Made by a program: the position numbers and the translations under genes. Source: Fennellomyces sp. T-0311 (lineage: Eukaryota; Mucoromycota; Mucoromycetes; Mucorales; Lichtheimiaceae). Taken from it: a DNA stretch of 48,591 bases. Positions 10,060-20,273 of the stretch are shown piece after piece (within the stretch, counting starts at the first letter, position 1; each line of letters starts with the position of its first letter). The stretch lies in the NCBI GenBank assembly GCA_025266875.1, contig JALLLT010000094.1:1-48591 (forward strand). Reading direction: 5' to 3'. The notes under the pieces are model-generated. The model ran no database searches. It worked only from the letters and a program-made list of their open reading frames with translations, and had not been told where the DNA came from.

Positions 10060-13000
10060 GTACGTAGTATCTTCTATATGCTATCAATTACCCATCATAC
10101 TAAATCACTTCTCCGATACAGTGGCGATGAAGCTGCGGCTGAGCCTGCCCGTAATGTTCGCCCACGCCTAGAAGCGCCTATGCCTCGAACCTACTTGGAA
10201 GCATGCTCAGACATCGATTCTTTCCGCGAGGAGTCGATTGTTGGTAGAAATATCAACGATGAGCATCGACATCTGCTGCCTACCGAGCTGTATCTCTGCC
10301 CATACTGCAATGCCCGCATGTATATATGGGAGAAGGTCGCCGGTACTGTTGCTGCCCCACGCTTCAACTTGTGCTGCCGCCAAGGAGCTGTCCGCCTGAC
10401 CCCTTTACAGGCTCCACCTCAACCGCTTCTTGGCCTTTTGACCGGTGATACTCCGCAAGCCCAACAGTTTCGTTGCAACATCAGGGCGTACAACTCGGTG
10501 TTTGCATTCTCCTCCCTTGGTGCCACCATCGGCAGTGCCATCCACATCGACCATACTCACAACGTGTTTGTCTTTCGTTTGGAAGGTACATTGTACCACC
10601 GGATATCGCCATTGGAACCTGGTCAAGGCCAAGCCCCGGGGTTCTCGCAGATTTACATCTTCGATGAGGCTATGCAGATGCAGCACCGCCAATGTATCTT
10701 CAGCGACCTGAATAACGCCGACTTGCTTGAGCTACAGGATATGATGCACGACGTCAATCCGTTTGCTCGCGAGTATCAAACTGCTGGAGAACGATTGCGC
10801 AACCAACCTGAGGCCAACGTCACCATCCGCATCAACAGATCCACAGATCGTGCGCGCCGCCAGTATACCGCTCCTGCCACTGCTGAGGTCGCTGTCATCA
10901 TTCCTGACCAGGGGGATGATGATGAGCCACGCCATCATGACGTATTGGTTGTGCGTAGAGATGGGACAATGCAGCACATCAATGAGATCAGTACTCTCTA
11001 CGATCCATTGCACTACGTCCTCATGTTTCCTCGTGGTAACCTTGGGTGGGGTACCAACATCCCTCGCATTCCGGAGAACAACCGTGGCCAGATCAACGAT
11101 GTCGAGGATACTGACGACTTTCGTGACGAGGCTCCGGATACCGATGGGCATGAGGCCAACCAGCGCAACATTGTCACCATCTGCGAGTTCTATACGTACA
11201 TGATCCAAATGCGCGAGAACTCATACATCCACTACTATGGTCCACTGTTCCACCAGTTCCTCGTGGACATGTATGCCAAAATGGAGTCCAATCGCCTGCG
11301 TTACTTGCGGGAGAACCAGGATACTCTTCGCGCAGACGTTTACCAGGGACTTGTGGATGCTGTCCACAATGCTGACGGGGCACCAGTGAACACGGACAAC
11401 GTTGGTAGGCAGAGAATAATTCTGCCATCAACATACACTGGAGGACCACGGTTCATGCACCAGAACTACCAAGACGCCATGGCCATCATTCGTGCAGTCG
11501 GCCACCCTGATCTCTTCATCACGTTTACCTGCAATCCAAACTGGGAGGATATCATTACTGCATTGGAAGATCCGCAGGAGCGTTCTGATCGTACTGACCT
11601 CATTTGCCGCATTTTCCACCAAAAGCTCAAATGCTTGGTCGAGGATATTAAAAAGAACAAGGTCTTTGGCCGCGTCATTGGCTCTGTCTACGTCGTCGAG
11701 TTTCAGAAGAGAGGATTGCCCCATGCCCACTTGGTTGTAATTCTCGATCCTCGCGACAAGCCGCGCTCGTCTGAGCAATATGACAACCTGATGTCTGCTG
11801 AGATTCCCGATCCGGACGTGAATCCGCGGCTTTACGACATTGTATGACGCTTCATGGTGCACAGGCGGTGCAGCGCCCTCTGTTATAATGAGCATAATGT
11901 CTGCAAGAGCCATTATCCAAAGCCAATCTGCACAGAAACGACGATCAACGAGAGTACTGGGTTTATATGCTATCGTTGTCGTCCAGGCTGCGAGTATCCC
12001 GATACCAACCAGGGCAATGAGTGGATTGTCCTTTACAACCCTTATCTGTCCACCAAGTACAATGCACATATTAACGTCGAGATCTGTGCTTCGGCACGCT
12101 TCGTTAAATATCTGTACAAGTACATCTATAAGGGTAGTGATCGGGCTGATTACTGGATCGTACATGATGATGAGGTTGTAGACGAGATTCGTGCTTGGCA
12201 GCAATCTCGCTATGTCTCCGCCATTGAGGCCACATGGCGTCTATTTTCGTACGAGCTACATCGCCAGTTTCCTTCCATCACTCGCCTAGCCATCCATCTC
12301 GAGGGTGAGCAGTATGTTACCTGGCGAAGTGGCGCATCGATCGAGACGGTCATTGCAAGGCAGCAGCAGAAAAAGACCACGTTGACAGCTTGGTTTCAGC
12401 TCAACATCGATGATCCGGAGGCGCGTGAGATCCTCTATCCTGACATCTCAACGTACTATTGGTTCGATCGCAGAACGAACCATGGTACATGGATTAGGCG
12501 CACCAACTCCCGTCCTTCCATTGGTCGTCTTTACTTTGTCCAGCCTAGAGACACAGAGCGTTTCGCCTTGCGTCTCTTGCTGATGAACTTACCTGGTGCG
12601 ACCTGCTATGATGATCTCTGTGCCAATGTCGATCGCCCTGTAATCGGTCCTGCGCTTTGACCCTACCCGACTTTCCAAGCAGCGGCTAGAGCCAGAGGCT
12701 TATTGCAGAATGACGACGAATGGAACCTGTGTCTCGAAGAAGCCGGCTTATTCGAGACATCCGGCGTGGCCATGTGCAAGCTCTTTGCCCAAATTCTGGT
12801 ATTATGCCATCCTTCTGACCCCTTCGCCCTCTGGGACGCTCACAAGGACAATTTGGCGCAAGACTTCTTGCACCGTCAGCGGCAGAGGCATGAACGGCTA
12901 GAGTCCGAGGAGCCCCTGGACCCGACCGAGTCGTATACCCGTGCTCTTTGGCGTATAAACGACTTGCTTCGGGAACACCAGCGTACTTTGGCCGAATTCC

Positions 13001-14762
13001 CAGAGATGCCTCCCCTACCACCACAGTTACCTGCTGAGCCTGACCTCCCTCAGCATAACGCTCCCCCGCCCAACCCCTTTGATGAGCGACAGCTTCCAGA
13101 GTTGCTCAATCAGTTGAATCCTGGCCAGCGTGAGATCTTTGATGCTATTGTGGCGGCGATCAATAGCAGTGAAGATCTACAGCACATTACTGAACCAAAG
13201 GCTTTCTTTGTCGACGGCCCTGGTGGTACAGGCAAGACATTTCTCTACAATGTCATTATCGCCTACGTCAATTCCATTCGCAGGTTTGCAATCCCCGTAG
13301 CAACCTCTGGAATAGCCGCATTGCTTCTCCGTGGAGGAACGACTAGCCACTCGCGATTCAGTATCCCATTGAACCTTAACGCGCAGTCCACTTGCAATAT
13401 CACTGTGCAGTCTGCTCGCGCTCACGACCTCCGGTACGCTGCCCTCATTATCTGGGATGAGGCACTTATGATGCACCGCCATGGTCTAGAGGCTGTCAAC
13501 CGACTCTTGCAGGATATTATGCGCACTGTCGACCCACGTCTTGGCAACGTACTTTTTGGTAGCAAAGTCGTGCTGATGGGTGGCGATTTCCGCCAGACTT
13601 TGCCCATAATCGTCCATGGTAGTATGGAGGAAACCGTGGGGGCTACCATCAAGAGTTCACGCGCAATCTGGACACAAGTGCGTGTTATGCGTCTGACGAC
13701 CAATATGCGTGTTCAGCGAGCAGCAGATGATGGTGATGCTGCTGAGGTAGAAGAGTTCACATCCTACCTCTTGCGCGTTGGCGATGGGCTGGAGCCTACT
13801 AATGCCGGCAACGAGATTCAGCTTCCTGATGACTGGTGTCATGCTGTCTCTGGGCCAACTGCCGTTATTCGCAGCCTGTGGCCAAATCTGAACGAGCTCG
13901 CGACGACCACACTAATGGCGCTGATTACCTCTGCAATCTTGACGCCAACCAACGCAGTAGTAGGCTCGCTCAATAACCGTGCGATCGATATGCTGGACGG
14001 GGATGCACATATCTTTCGTTTGGTTGACGCGGCGATCGAGACTCCCGACCACATGGAGAACCTCTATCCTCTGGAGTATATCAACTCGATCGACCTGCCT
14101 CAGCTCCCGCCGCATAGGCTTGCCCTCAAAGTTGGCATGCCTATAATGATGATCCGGAATGTCCACCAAGCACAAGAATTATGTAACGGAACCCGATTGA
14201 TTTGCCGACACTTTTCGAGGAATCTGATCGAAGCTGAAATTGCAAACGGCGATCGTGCAGGTCAATATGTTTAAACCTATTTACTTTTTTGTTCTCTAAT
14301 CACTTTTTGCTAGGCAACGTTACATATATCCACCGGATCACCATCAACACTGATGACAGCTCTGCCTTGCCCTTCACCATGAGCTGCCATCAGTTTCCTG
14401 TCCGCCCAGCTTTTGCAATGACCATCAACAAAAGCCAGGGCCAAAGTTTGGAGCGTGTCAGCGTGTACCTCCCAAGCCCTGTCTTTGCACACGGCCAGTT
14501 GTACGTCGCTCTGTCGCGTGCAACCTCCCGCGCTGGCATTGCCGTCCATTTTTTGGAGGATTCCAACCCCAACCGCATCCTCCCACCTGCAACCGAACCA
14601 AACCCTCCGCCCACAGCAACACGCAACGTGGTGTATCATGAGGTGTTCGCGGAAAACCCGCTGGCAGCCTTAGAGGCGCGGCAGCCTCAACAGCAGCAGC
14701 AACAAGAGCAGCCCCAGCAGCAGCCACAAGAGTTGCAACAAGAGCTGCAACAAGAGCAATAG
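9337..14762 (+). pseudogene. Helitron Rep-helicase with four zinc-knuckle exons
   Basis: Proposed exons are 9337-9471, 9529-9666, 9724-9867, 9925-10059, 10122-14260 and 14314-14762. The introns between the knuckle exons are 57, 57, 57 and 62 bp, and the last is 53 bp; all are GT-AG, and the first four are phase 2. The large exon carries a cysteine-rich N-terminal Helitron domain (YLCPYCNARM). It then has the HUH motif EFQKRGLPHAHLVV and the Rep tyrosine region KYLYKYIYKG. The Pif1 helicase follows: Walker A GPGGTGKT, Walker B IIWDEAL and GGDFRQTLPI, with [14 protein letters not shown] and YVALSRAT after the last intron. The C-terminus is Gln-rich. Two in-frame TGA codons (11845-11847 and 12658-12660) interrupt an otherwise continuous frame. 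The start codon was not found; an earlier exon ending AFVPEEP near 9273 is possible. Intron phases agree throughout. Confidence 0.85.
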
Positions 14763-15045
14763 CAGCAACAGCACTAAGTCTGCAATCCATTCCTTTCCTA
14801 TGTTTTCTTCTTCTGCTCCATTATGATCCTTATATGCTTTCTTATGCTTCTGTACATGCCTCATCAATTCTTTTTCTTATGCCTTTCATGTTTTTTACAC
14901 AATGTCATTACTCGCTCCGCTTGCCTACCTATGCTGCACTTTACGTATATCACAATACAATAATTCTCTCTATGCTGCATTCGGGTGTCACGCCCTTCTT
15001 AAATAATGTTCCACACGAAAGCTTATTTCCTACTTCTTTCCAAAA
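14763..15045. other. Helitron 3' spacer, no gene seen
   Basis: This AT-rich stretch lies between the helicase stop codon and the small zinc-knuckle gene. It probably holds the 3' UTR of the first gene and the promoter of the second. I see no further feature. Confidence 0.5.
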
Positions 15046-15386
15046 ATGCCCATTCCTATTTGCGATTCCTGCCAGGGCCCCTTACATGAGTCTTTGGACG
15101 AATGTCCAATGACCCATGAGCTCATTGACGAAGACAGGGACATCTGTCGCTACTGCGGAGAGTTCGATCAAGAAGAAGTAGATTGCCCTCTCAATCAGGA
15201 TCCGTCGAACGATGAGGCTCCGGTCGAGAATGCTGTGTCGGCTGAGAGCGGTGATTCTGCAGTAAGAAAATACTACGTTGTTTCCCTGTGCACTTCGTTA
15301 ACTTTTGCCATGAACTGAAGGAGGAAGACCTGCACCCGTTCTATCAGTCTGCATTCGATGACGCTGAAGAAGAGAATCATCAATAA
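15046..15386 (+). CDS. small two-zinc-knuckle protein, Helitron-associated
   Basis: Exon 1 is 15046-15261. The intron is 15262-15320 (GTAAGA...CTGAAG, phase 0). Exon 2 is 15321-15386. The product is 93 aa. It has two CxxC...CP units: CDSCQGPLHESLDECP and CRYCGEFDQEEVDCPLN. The second closely follows the layout of the Helitron knuckles (CxxCG, then an acidic residue, then CPxN), so the gene may derive from a knuckle exon. The C-terminus is acidic and ends ENHQ. The stop codon overlaps AATAAA, which would be an early poly(A) signal. The ATG follows AAAA, a good fungal context. I do not recognise a named family; a nucleic-acid-binding accessory role is inferred. Confidence 0.65.
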
Positions 15387-15430
15387 AACAGTTTTTACTG
15401 CTTATAAAAGCTCGTGTCTAGGTATTTAAG

Positions 15431-15483
15431 ATGGCCGAGTCGTCACCTGTCTCGCTTTGCTCGACAGGTGACGACTTGGCCAT
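15431..15483. repeat. strong hairpin near the Helitron 3' side
   Basis: Arms of 21 bases (15431-15451 and 15463-15483) pair with one mismatch around an 11-base loop TCGCTTTGCTC. The core CACCTGTC/GACAGGTG recurs in the repeat array that follows. It may be the Helitron terminator hairpin, although a canonical CTRR end is not visible after it. Confidence 0.65.
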
Positions 15484-15494
15484 AAAGTTTAAAT

Positions 15495-16545
15495 GATGAG
15501 CCGGCTCACCGTTGAATGACCCGCAGCGCAGCGAAGGGGATCATTTAGGCGAGCGTAGCGAGACAGGTGACGTGCTCATAATGATATACACAATAGCATT
15601 CCAATAGGGTTTAGGGTGTAGTTAGTCATTGAGGGTGTAGTTAGTATCAGTGCAGCTTTGTCAGCGTGCAATATACACTTATAATTCAAGCGGAATTATC
15701 AAACATTGTCATCTATCTAACTCAACCAGGTGAACTGATGTGTCTTTACTATGAATAACAAGCATGATGAGCCGGCTCACCATTGAATGACCCGAAGCGT
15801 AGCGAAGGGGATCATTCAGTCGAGCGTAGCGAGACAGGTGACGTGCTCCTAACCACAGTAACATACACAATAGCATTCCAATAGGGTTTAGGGTGTAGTT
15901 AGTATCCATGCAGCTTTGTCAGCGTGCAATTTACACTTGCCTTCCAAACGGAATTATCAAACATTGTCATCTATCTATCTCAACTAGGCGAACTAATGTG
16001 TCTTTACAATGAATAACGAGCATGATGAGCCGGCTCACCGTTGAATGACCCGAAGCGTAGCAAAGGGGATCATTCAGTCGAGCGTAGCGAGACAGGTGAC
16101 GTGCTTCTTAACAAAATAATAAGCATAATAATATATACAACAGCATTCCAATAGGGTTTAGGGTGTAGTTAATGACAATGTAGCCTTGCCAGTGCGCAAT
16201 ATACATTTGCTTTCCAAACCAAGTGATACGACATTGTCATCTATCTAACCGAACCTGGTGAATTAATGTGTCTTTACTACGTAGAACAAGCAGGATGAGC
16301 CGGCTCACCGTTGGATGACCCGAAGCGCAGCGAAGGGGATCATTCAGTCGAGCGTAGCGAGACAGGTGACGTGCTCCTAACCACAGTAACATACACAATA
16401 GCATTCCAATAGGGTTTAGGGTGTAGTTAACCATTTAGGGTGTAGTTAGTGCCAATGCAGCTTTGCCATCGTGCAATATACAGCGGCCTTTCAAACTGAA
16501 TTATCAAACATTGCCTTCCAAACAAATTATCAAACATTGCCTCTC
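15495..16545. repeat. four-unit ~265-bp tandem array with hairpins and TTTAGGG motifs
   Basis: GATGAGCCGGCTCACC starts at 15495, 15766, 16024 and 16294, spacings of 271, 258 and 270 bp. Each unit contains the palindrome GAGCCGGCTC and a stem of TGAATGACCC pairing with GGGGATCATTCA. It also holds a GCGTAGCGA-rich segment ending GACAGGTGACGTGCT, and CCAATAGGGTTTAGGGTG. The unit continues with TGCAGCTTTG, TATCAAACATTGTCATC and TGTGTCTTTAC. There is no coding potential. These look like mobile double-hairpin modules amplified in tandem. Confidence 0.8.
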
Positions 16546-16568
16546 AAAACACACCCGAGCGGAGCAAA

Positions 16569-16654
16569 ATAAAGTGCAGCCCAAAGGGTGCAGTGACACG
16601 CAGCGCAGCGGAGGGGCTCACAAACCCTGCGGCGAAGCGAAGGCTGCACTTTAT
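16569..16654. repeat. 86-bp hairpin mini-element
   Basis: ATAAAGTGCAGCC (16569-16581) is the exact inverted complement of GGCTGCACTTTAT (16642-16654). Inside, AGGGT...GTGA pairs with TCAC...ACCCT. The interior carries GACACGCAGCGCAGCGGAGG, the same GC-rich module as in the array to its left. It could be a MITE or fold-back element. Confidence 0.7.
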
Positions 16655-16659
16655 CAATA

Positions 16660-19613
16660 AAAAAACGAATGGCTTCATCATTACCATTGTTATTAGTACA
16701 ATTAGCCTTAGAAGTGTTAGTTTATGTTCATGAAATTGGGTGGAAAAAGGTAGTTTTCTTTTTTCAAAAGACGGCTTCGCTTTCCTCTAGTCATGTGGAC
16801 TGTTTTTGGACTAAGGGCTCTTTTTTCCGATATTTCAACCCTTTTACGGTTACTGTGTGCAACGCTTTCTATGGATCATCATTCTCCCGTCCAATAAACG
16901 TCGTTTTCAACACGATTTCCAATCTCCACGCTGTCCAATTTCCTTTTTGCCTCGAAAATTTTTCTCATTTGGAACTGGAATGACTGTACTTTGAATGGGA
17001 TATTTTACGCTGCTAAATATGGTTATTAAGATAGGAGTGAACTCCAGTGGGGCTCTTGTGGCTGTAGAAGCAAGATATAACCTAAATGCTTTTAAAATTG
17101 CAAGTTATAAGGGAGGGGGGAGGTACTACTAACGCACTGATTTACGCCGTAGGAATGTAACAATTGCATACTTATAGTTAAGATGACTATCAAGTTCTCA
17201 AATCCACATGGTAGGTTTTTTGGAAGGTATATGAGATTGAGACAATCATATTGCAAGCTCTACGCGACTATCTATTGTATATCAAAGCATGACAAGTTCT
17301 AAATTACTATTTTTAATGCTTCAGAGTACCTGGTGTGTGAGGCTACTGTTTTAAGTAATACGAAAGATCTCTAAACACAGAAGCTTGTTGACTGATCTGT
17401 TAATCGAAAATATTTCAACTTAAGTACGTTGCAACGTACGAAAAACTATAGTAATATCGATTACATCAATATAAATGGATTTTTTAACATGGTTTTACTG
17501 TTGAAAAAATGAAAAAGAGCTTCAGATAATGAGCAGACAGTACATACAATATAATTAAGACATGCGCATACAAACTCGAACTTCAGAGATGGTGCACCAA
17601 AAAAAATTTGCGGGCTATGAGCGTTCAGTATGTTGTCAAGGGGCCCTCCCACGGTAGATAGATACCAGCCGATATGTTGTACGATTTTTTTTCGTTGAGC
17701 TGAAAGAGGTTGTGTAAAAAGGTCAAAAACGGTCGAAAATCAACAAAATCGCCAGTGTATAGCCTTGCCTTTTGGCCATTTTTTGGTCAAAATAGATCCA
17801 AGATTTTTGGGTCATCGTTTCCTACTTTTAGGCACATGGATGTAGCAGACGATGAGGCGAGTATAACGATACCAATCTTACTTCATATACTAGTTATTAT
17901 CATCCTCAAAAGCTCGCCTTTGTTCCTGTTTTTTTATTTATTTGGAAAGCCGCGTCGGTGTGCTACGAGGGTTGCCATTTTCGGCAAAAGGAGGTACTTG
18001 CAAAGTCCACTTTACTTAATTTTTCGAGAAAACATGCACACACTGCAAAAACAAGTGTAGCACTGTATACGGAAGCAAATGATAATATGTTTACATTGTT
18101 GAAATATGATTATGTCCATTTATACCGCAGTTATGAACCACAATTGCACACTTATAGACAGTACTAGTACATACAGTGCTTTACCACATCCTGTGGTGAA
18201 CCACTACATGTATGCACACAATAGAGATCGGTCAAACATCCATTCTAGCACATTCCATCAGACGAACACTCTGGAAGAGTACTGATGACTAAGATATGAA
18301 CGGTATTACCTTACACCGGTTTCAAGGAAGCTGAATGATGTTCTACAGGACATGCACCTATCACAGAGTACACGGAGTCGATATCTGCCGTCGTTGGTAA
18401 AACATAAAATGAACATGCAACCTGATACGTCCTCAACCAAGTATCATTTATCCAGGAACGGATATTAGAATCTCCAGTAAAAGATATAAAAGAGAGAGGG
18501 TTCATCTATAATAAAGGACATACAATTATTCAGATTCTCAACGAATTCTACTCTTGTTACCAATTCTATTTCTTATAACTCTCTCACCACACATCCCTTA
18601 TTATGCCATACAAGGCAACGATAAAGAATAGACGAAAATATGTGAATATGTATAGATAACAAATCATGAGAATGCAGGTTTATTCAGCAAGATAAAACAA
18701 ACACCAATGTATAAACTAGACTCGCCAATACATTCCTTACCTTGTGTGGTAATACACTACCTGATCCATTATATATAACACATTGCGAATTGCGACACAA
18801 CGCTTACTCCCCATTTGTTCCTTAACTAAACAGAAGTAACGCTTTCACCATTGCAATTGGTCGACATTTGTTTATCATGAGCCAGCCAGAGTCAAAGCAT
18901 CGCCATACTTCTTCAGTCAATCGCCAAGGGTCAAAGCATCACAGCATCACAGCATCAAGCAGTAGATCAGCATATATCTTCAGTATGAACCAGCAAGAAT
19001 CTGAACAACAACAATGTAGTTCGTCGATATATCTTCTTCAAGGTAAACCTTCTTGGTAAGCTGTAGGATGGTATTGGCATAAATAGCACCCAAGTGTTGT
19101 GGTGGAACACATCACCTTTAACGAAAACTTTAAATATAGCAGCAACCACGTCTTGAAGGGGTGCAGGTACTTTTCGTTCAGTTTTTGCTACTTTTTGTGT
19201 GCTTCGCCACCCAATTTTTATGCGGTTTTTTATAAGCTCTGAAGACCTGTATAATTTGTATTATAAAATTCCAGGCATGTTTTTTGTGCGATATTTTTTA
19301 TGTGGTTTTGATGTCAAACGGTTTTTTTTTGTTCGGTTTTTTTTATCGGGTTTGCTCAATTTTTTATTTTACACATTTTAAACTGTAGGCTTGTACCAAC
19401 TTTACACTATGTACTTTCCTATGACACTTACCAGCAGCTACGCTCAATATTTTCAATTCACTTATCTGTTATTATGATCCAGCATGGTATACGTCAAGTT
19501 ACTGATCCTATGTGTACAATATAATTTATATTCTATTTACTTATATGCTCTAGTTTTTACTAAAGTTAGTTCGGCATAAATGCATACATAATTTTCAGTA
19601 ATGTTCACGTACC
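16660..19613. other. AT-rich region without a recognised gene
   Basis: A 104-codon frame at 16669-16983 (+) has no family I recognise and no clear promoter. Near 17700-17800 there is a palindromic-looking GGTCAAAA/TTTTGGTC patch. TATAAAAG at 18485 precedes an 18-codon frame (18603) that stops at once, perhaps a truncated gene start. TATATATAA near 18770 precedes an ATG at 18877 opening a 60-codon Ser/Gln-rich frame. This ends close to a possible donor site (GTAAGC near 19057), so it could be a first exon. I cannot assign any of these with confidence. Confidence 0.35.
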
Positions 19614-19865
19614 TTATTCACTTCTACATCTTGAGGAATACAAATCTAGCCACTTTTGAGAAAGGCCATATCGTTCAACGGTTCTGCGATACGTGGGATA
19701 AATTACTGGCCATTCTATCCTGGAAATAGCCCCTTCTTTCACAATGACAGCGTTGAAGTGGAATCCTCGGAGCCATAGTACGATTGGAGCCTTGTCTAAA
19801 GTATTGGCTGCTTTCTCTTCAGAGAAAGGCAGAAAAGTGGCATCGTTAAGAGATGCGTACACCAC
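19614..19865 (-). pseudogene. C-terminal part of the MULE-OTU gene, cut off by an insertion
   Basis: This 84-codon segment reads VVYASLNDATFLPF, then PIVLWLRGFHFNAV, which carries the OTU-type catalytic histidine. It is the continuation of the OTU domain that ends at 26741. The two halves are separated by the 6,871-bp element at 19868-26738. Joining them across one TA keeps the frame and gives an uninterrupted OTU domain. It ends with a TAA at 19614, followed at once by GGTACGT, which could be a donor site, so a further exon cannot be excluded. On its own it has no start codon. Confidence 0.85.
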
Positions 19866-19867
19866 TA

Positions 19868-20259
19868 CAGTATTTCTCGTTTGCCACCGGAATTTTTTTA
19901 GGCAAGATTGTGAAACTTTAAAAATAGTCGTTGTGGAACTATTTTATTAGGCGTTGTGGACGCTTTCTGTACCACATTTGGAATAATCTATGGTATCACG
20001 GTGGAAGATAATTGGAGGGCTTCCCTGGACGCTTCTCTGTGTCGTTCTTGAGCACTTCTTTATGCCGTTCTTGAACACTTTTATGTGCCACTTTTAAACA
20101 CTTTCTAGTGCCACTAACGGAACTACTTTTTGGAAAAAGTTAGGTGGGCTCATTGGAAAGAATGATTGCGAGAAAATGGAATGCCTTTATGGGCATCTAA
20201 TTGCACTAGGCATTGGCCATCATCAGATCCAAGTACTGACGATGCAGCCCTGACAAAAT
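19868..20259. repeat. left 392-bp terminal inverted repeat
   Basis: Position x pairs with 46606 minus x across the whole arm without an indel, with only occasional mismatches such as a C/T near 20081. It begins CAGTATTTCTCGTTTGCCAC and contains several copies of CACTTTT and TTCTTGAACACTT-like motifs, which may be transposase-binding sites. Confidence 0.92.
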
Positions 20260-20273
20260 TTATTTAAAACTGA

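Larger units (their letters stand above)
9337..15483 (+). mobile_element. Helitron (rolling-circle) element, approximate extent
   Basis: The span runs from the first recognised zinc-knuckle exon to the strong hairpin at 15431-15483. It encodes the Helitron Rep (HUH endonuclease) and Pif1-type helicase, plus a small zinc-knuckle gene. Canonical Helitrons start with TC and end with CTRR just after a hairpin. I see the hairpin but no clear CTRR right after it; a CTAG lies just before it near 15418. The true ends are therefore uncertain, and the left end may lie in 8.6-9.3 kb. Confidence 0.7.

Noticed and set aside
10078..10121. ATG at 10078 as the start of the Helitron protein
   Set aside because: It lies inside a canonical 62-bp intron (GTACGT...TACTAAAT...ACAG). 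The zinc-knuckle exons upstream join in frame after that intron.
11845..12660. Reassigned TGA codon in the nuclear code
   Set aside because: TGA also occurs where genes plausibly end (for example the hAT remnant at 36348), and the stops fit CGA-to-TGA decay of transposon copies.
15580..16440. Telomere or subtelomere because of TTTAGGG
   Set aside because: TTTAGGG occurs once or twice per 265-bp unit, not as an uninterrupted tandem; it is a part of the repeat unit.
9337..16545. CRISPR array
   Set aside because: Units are 195-270 bp and conserved throughout, without short repeats separated by unique spacers, and the genome is eukaryotic.
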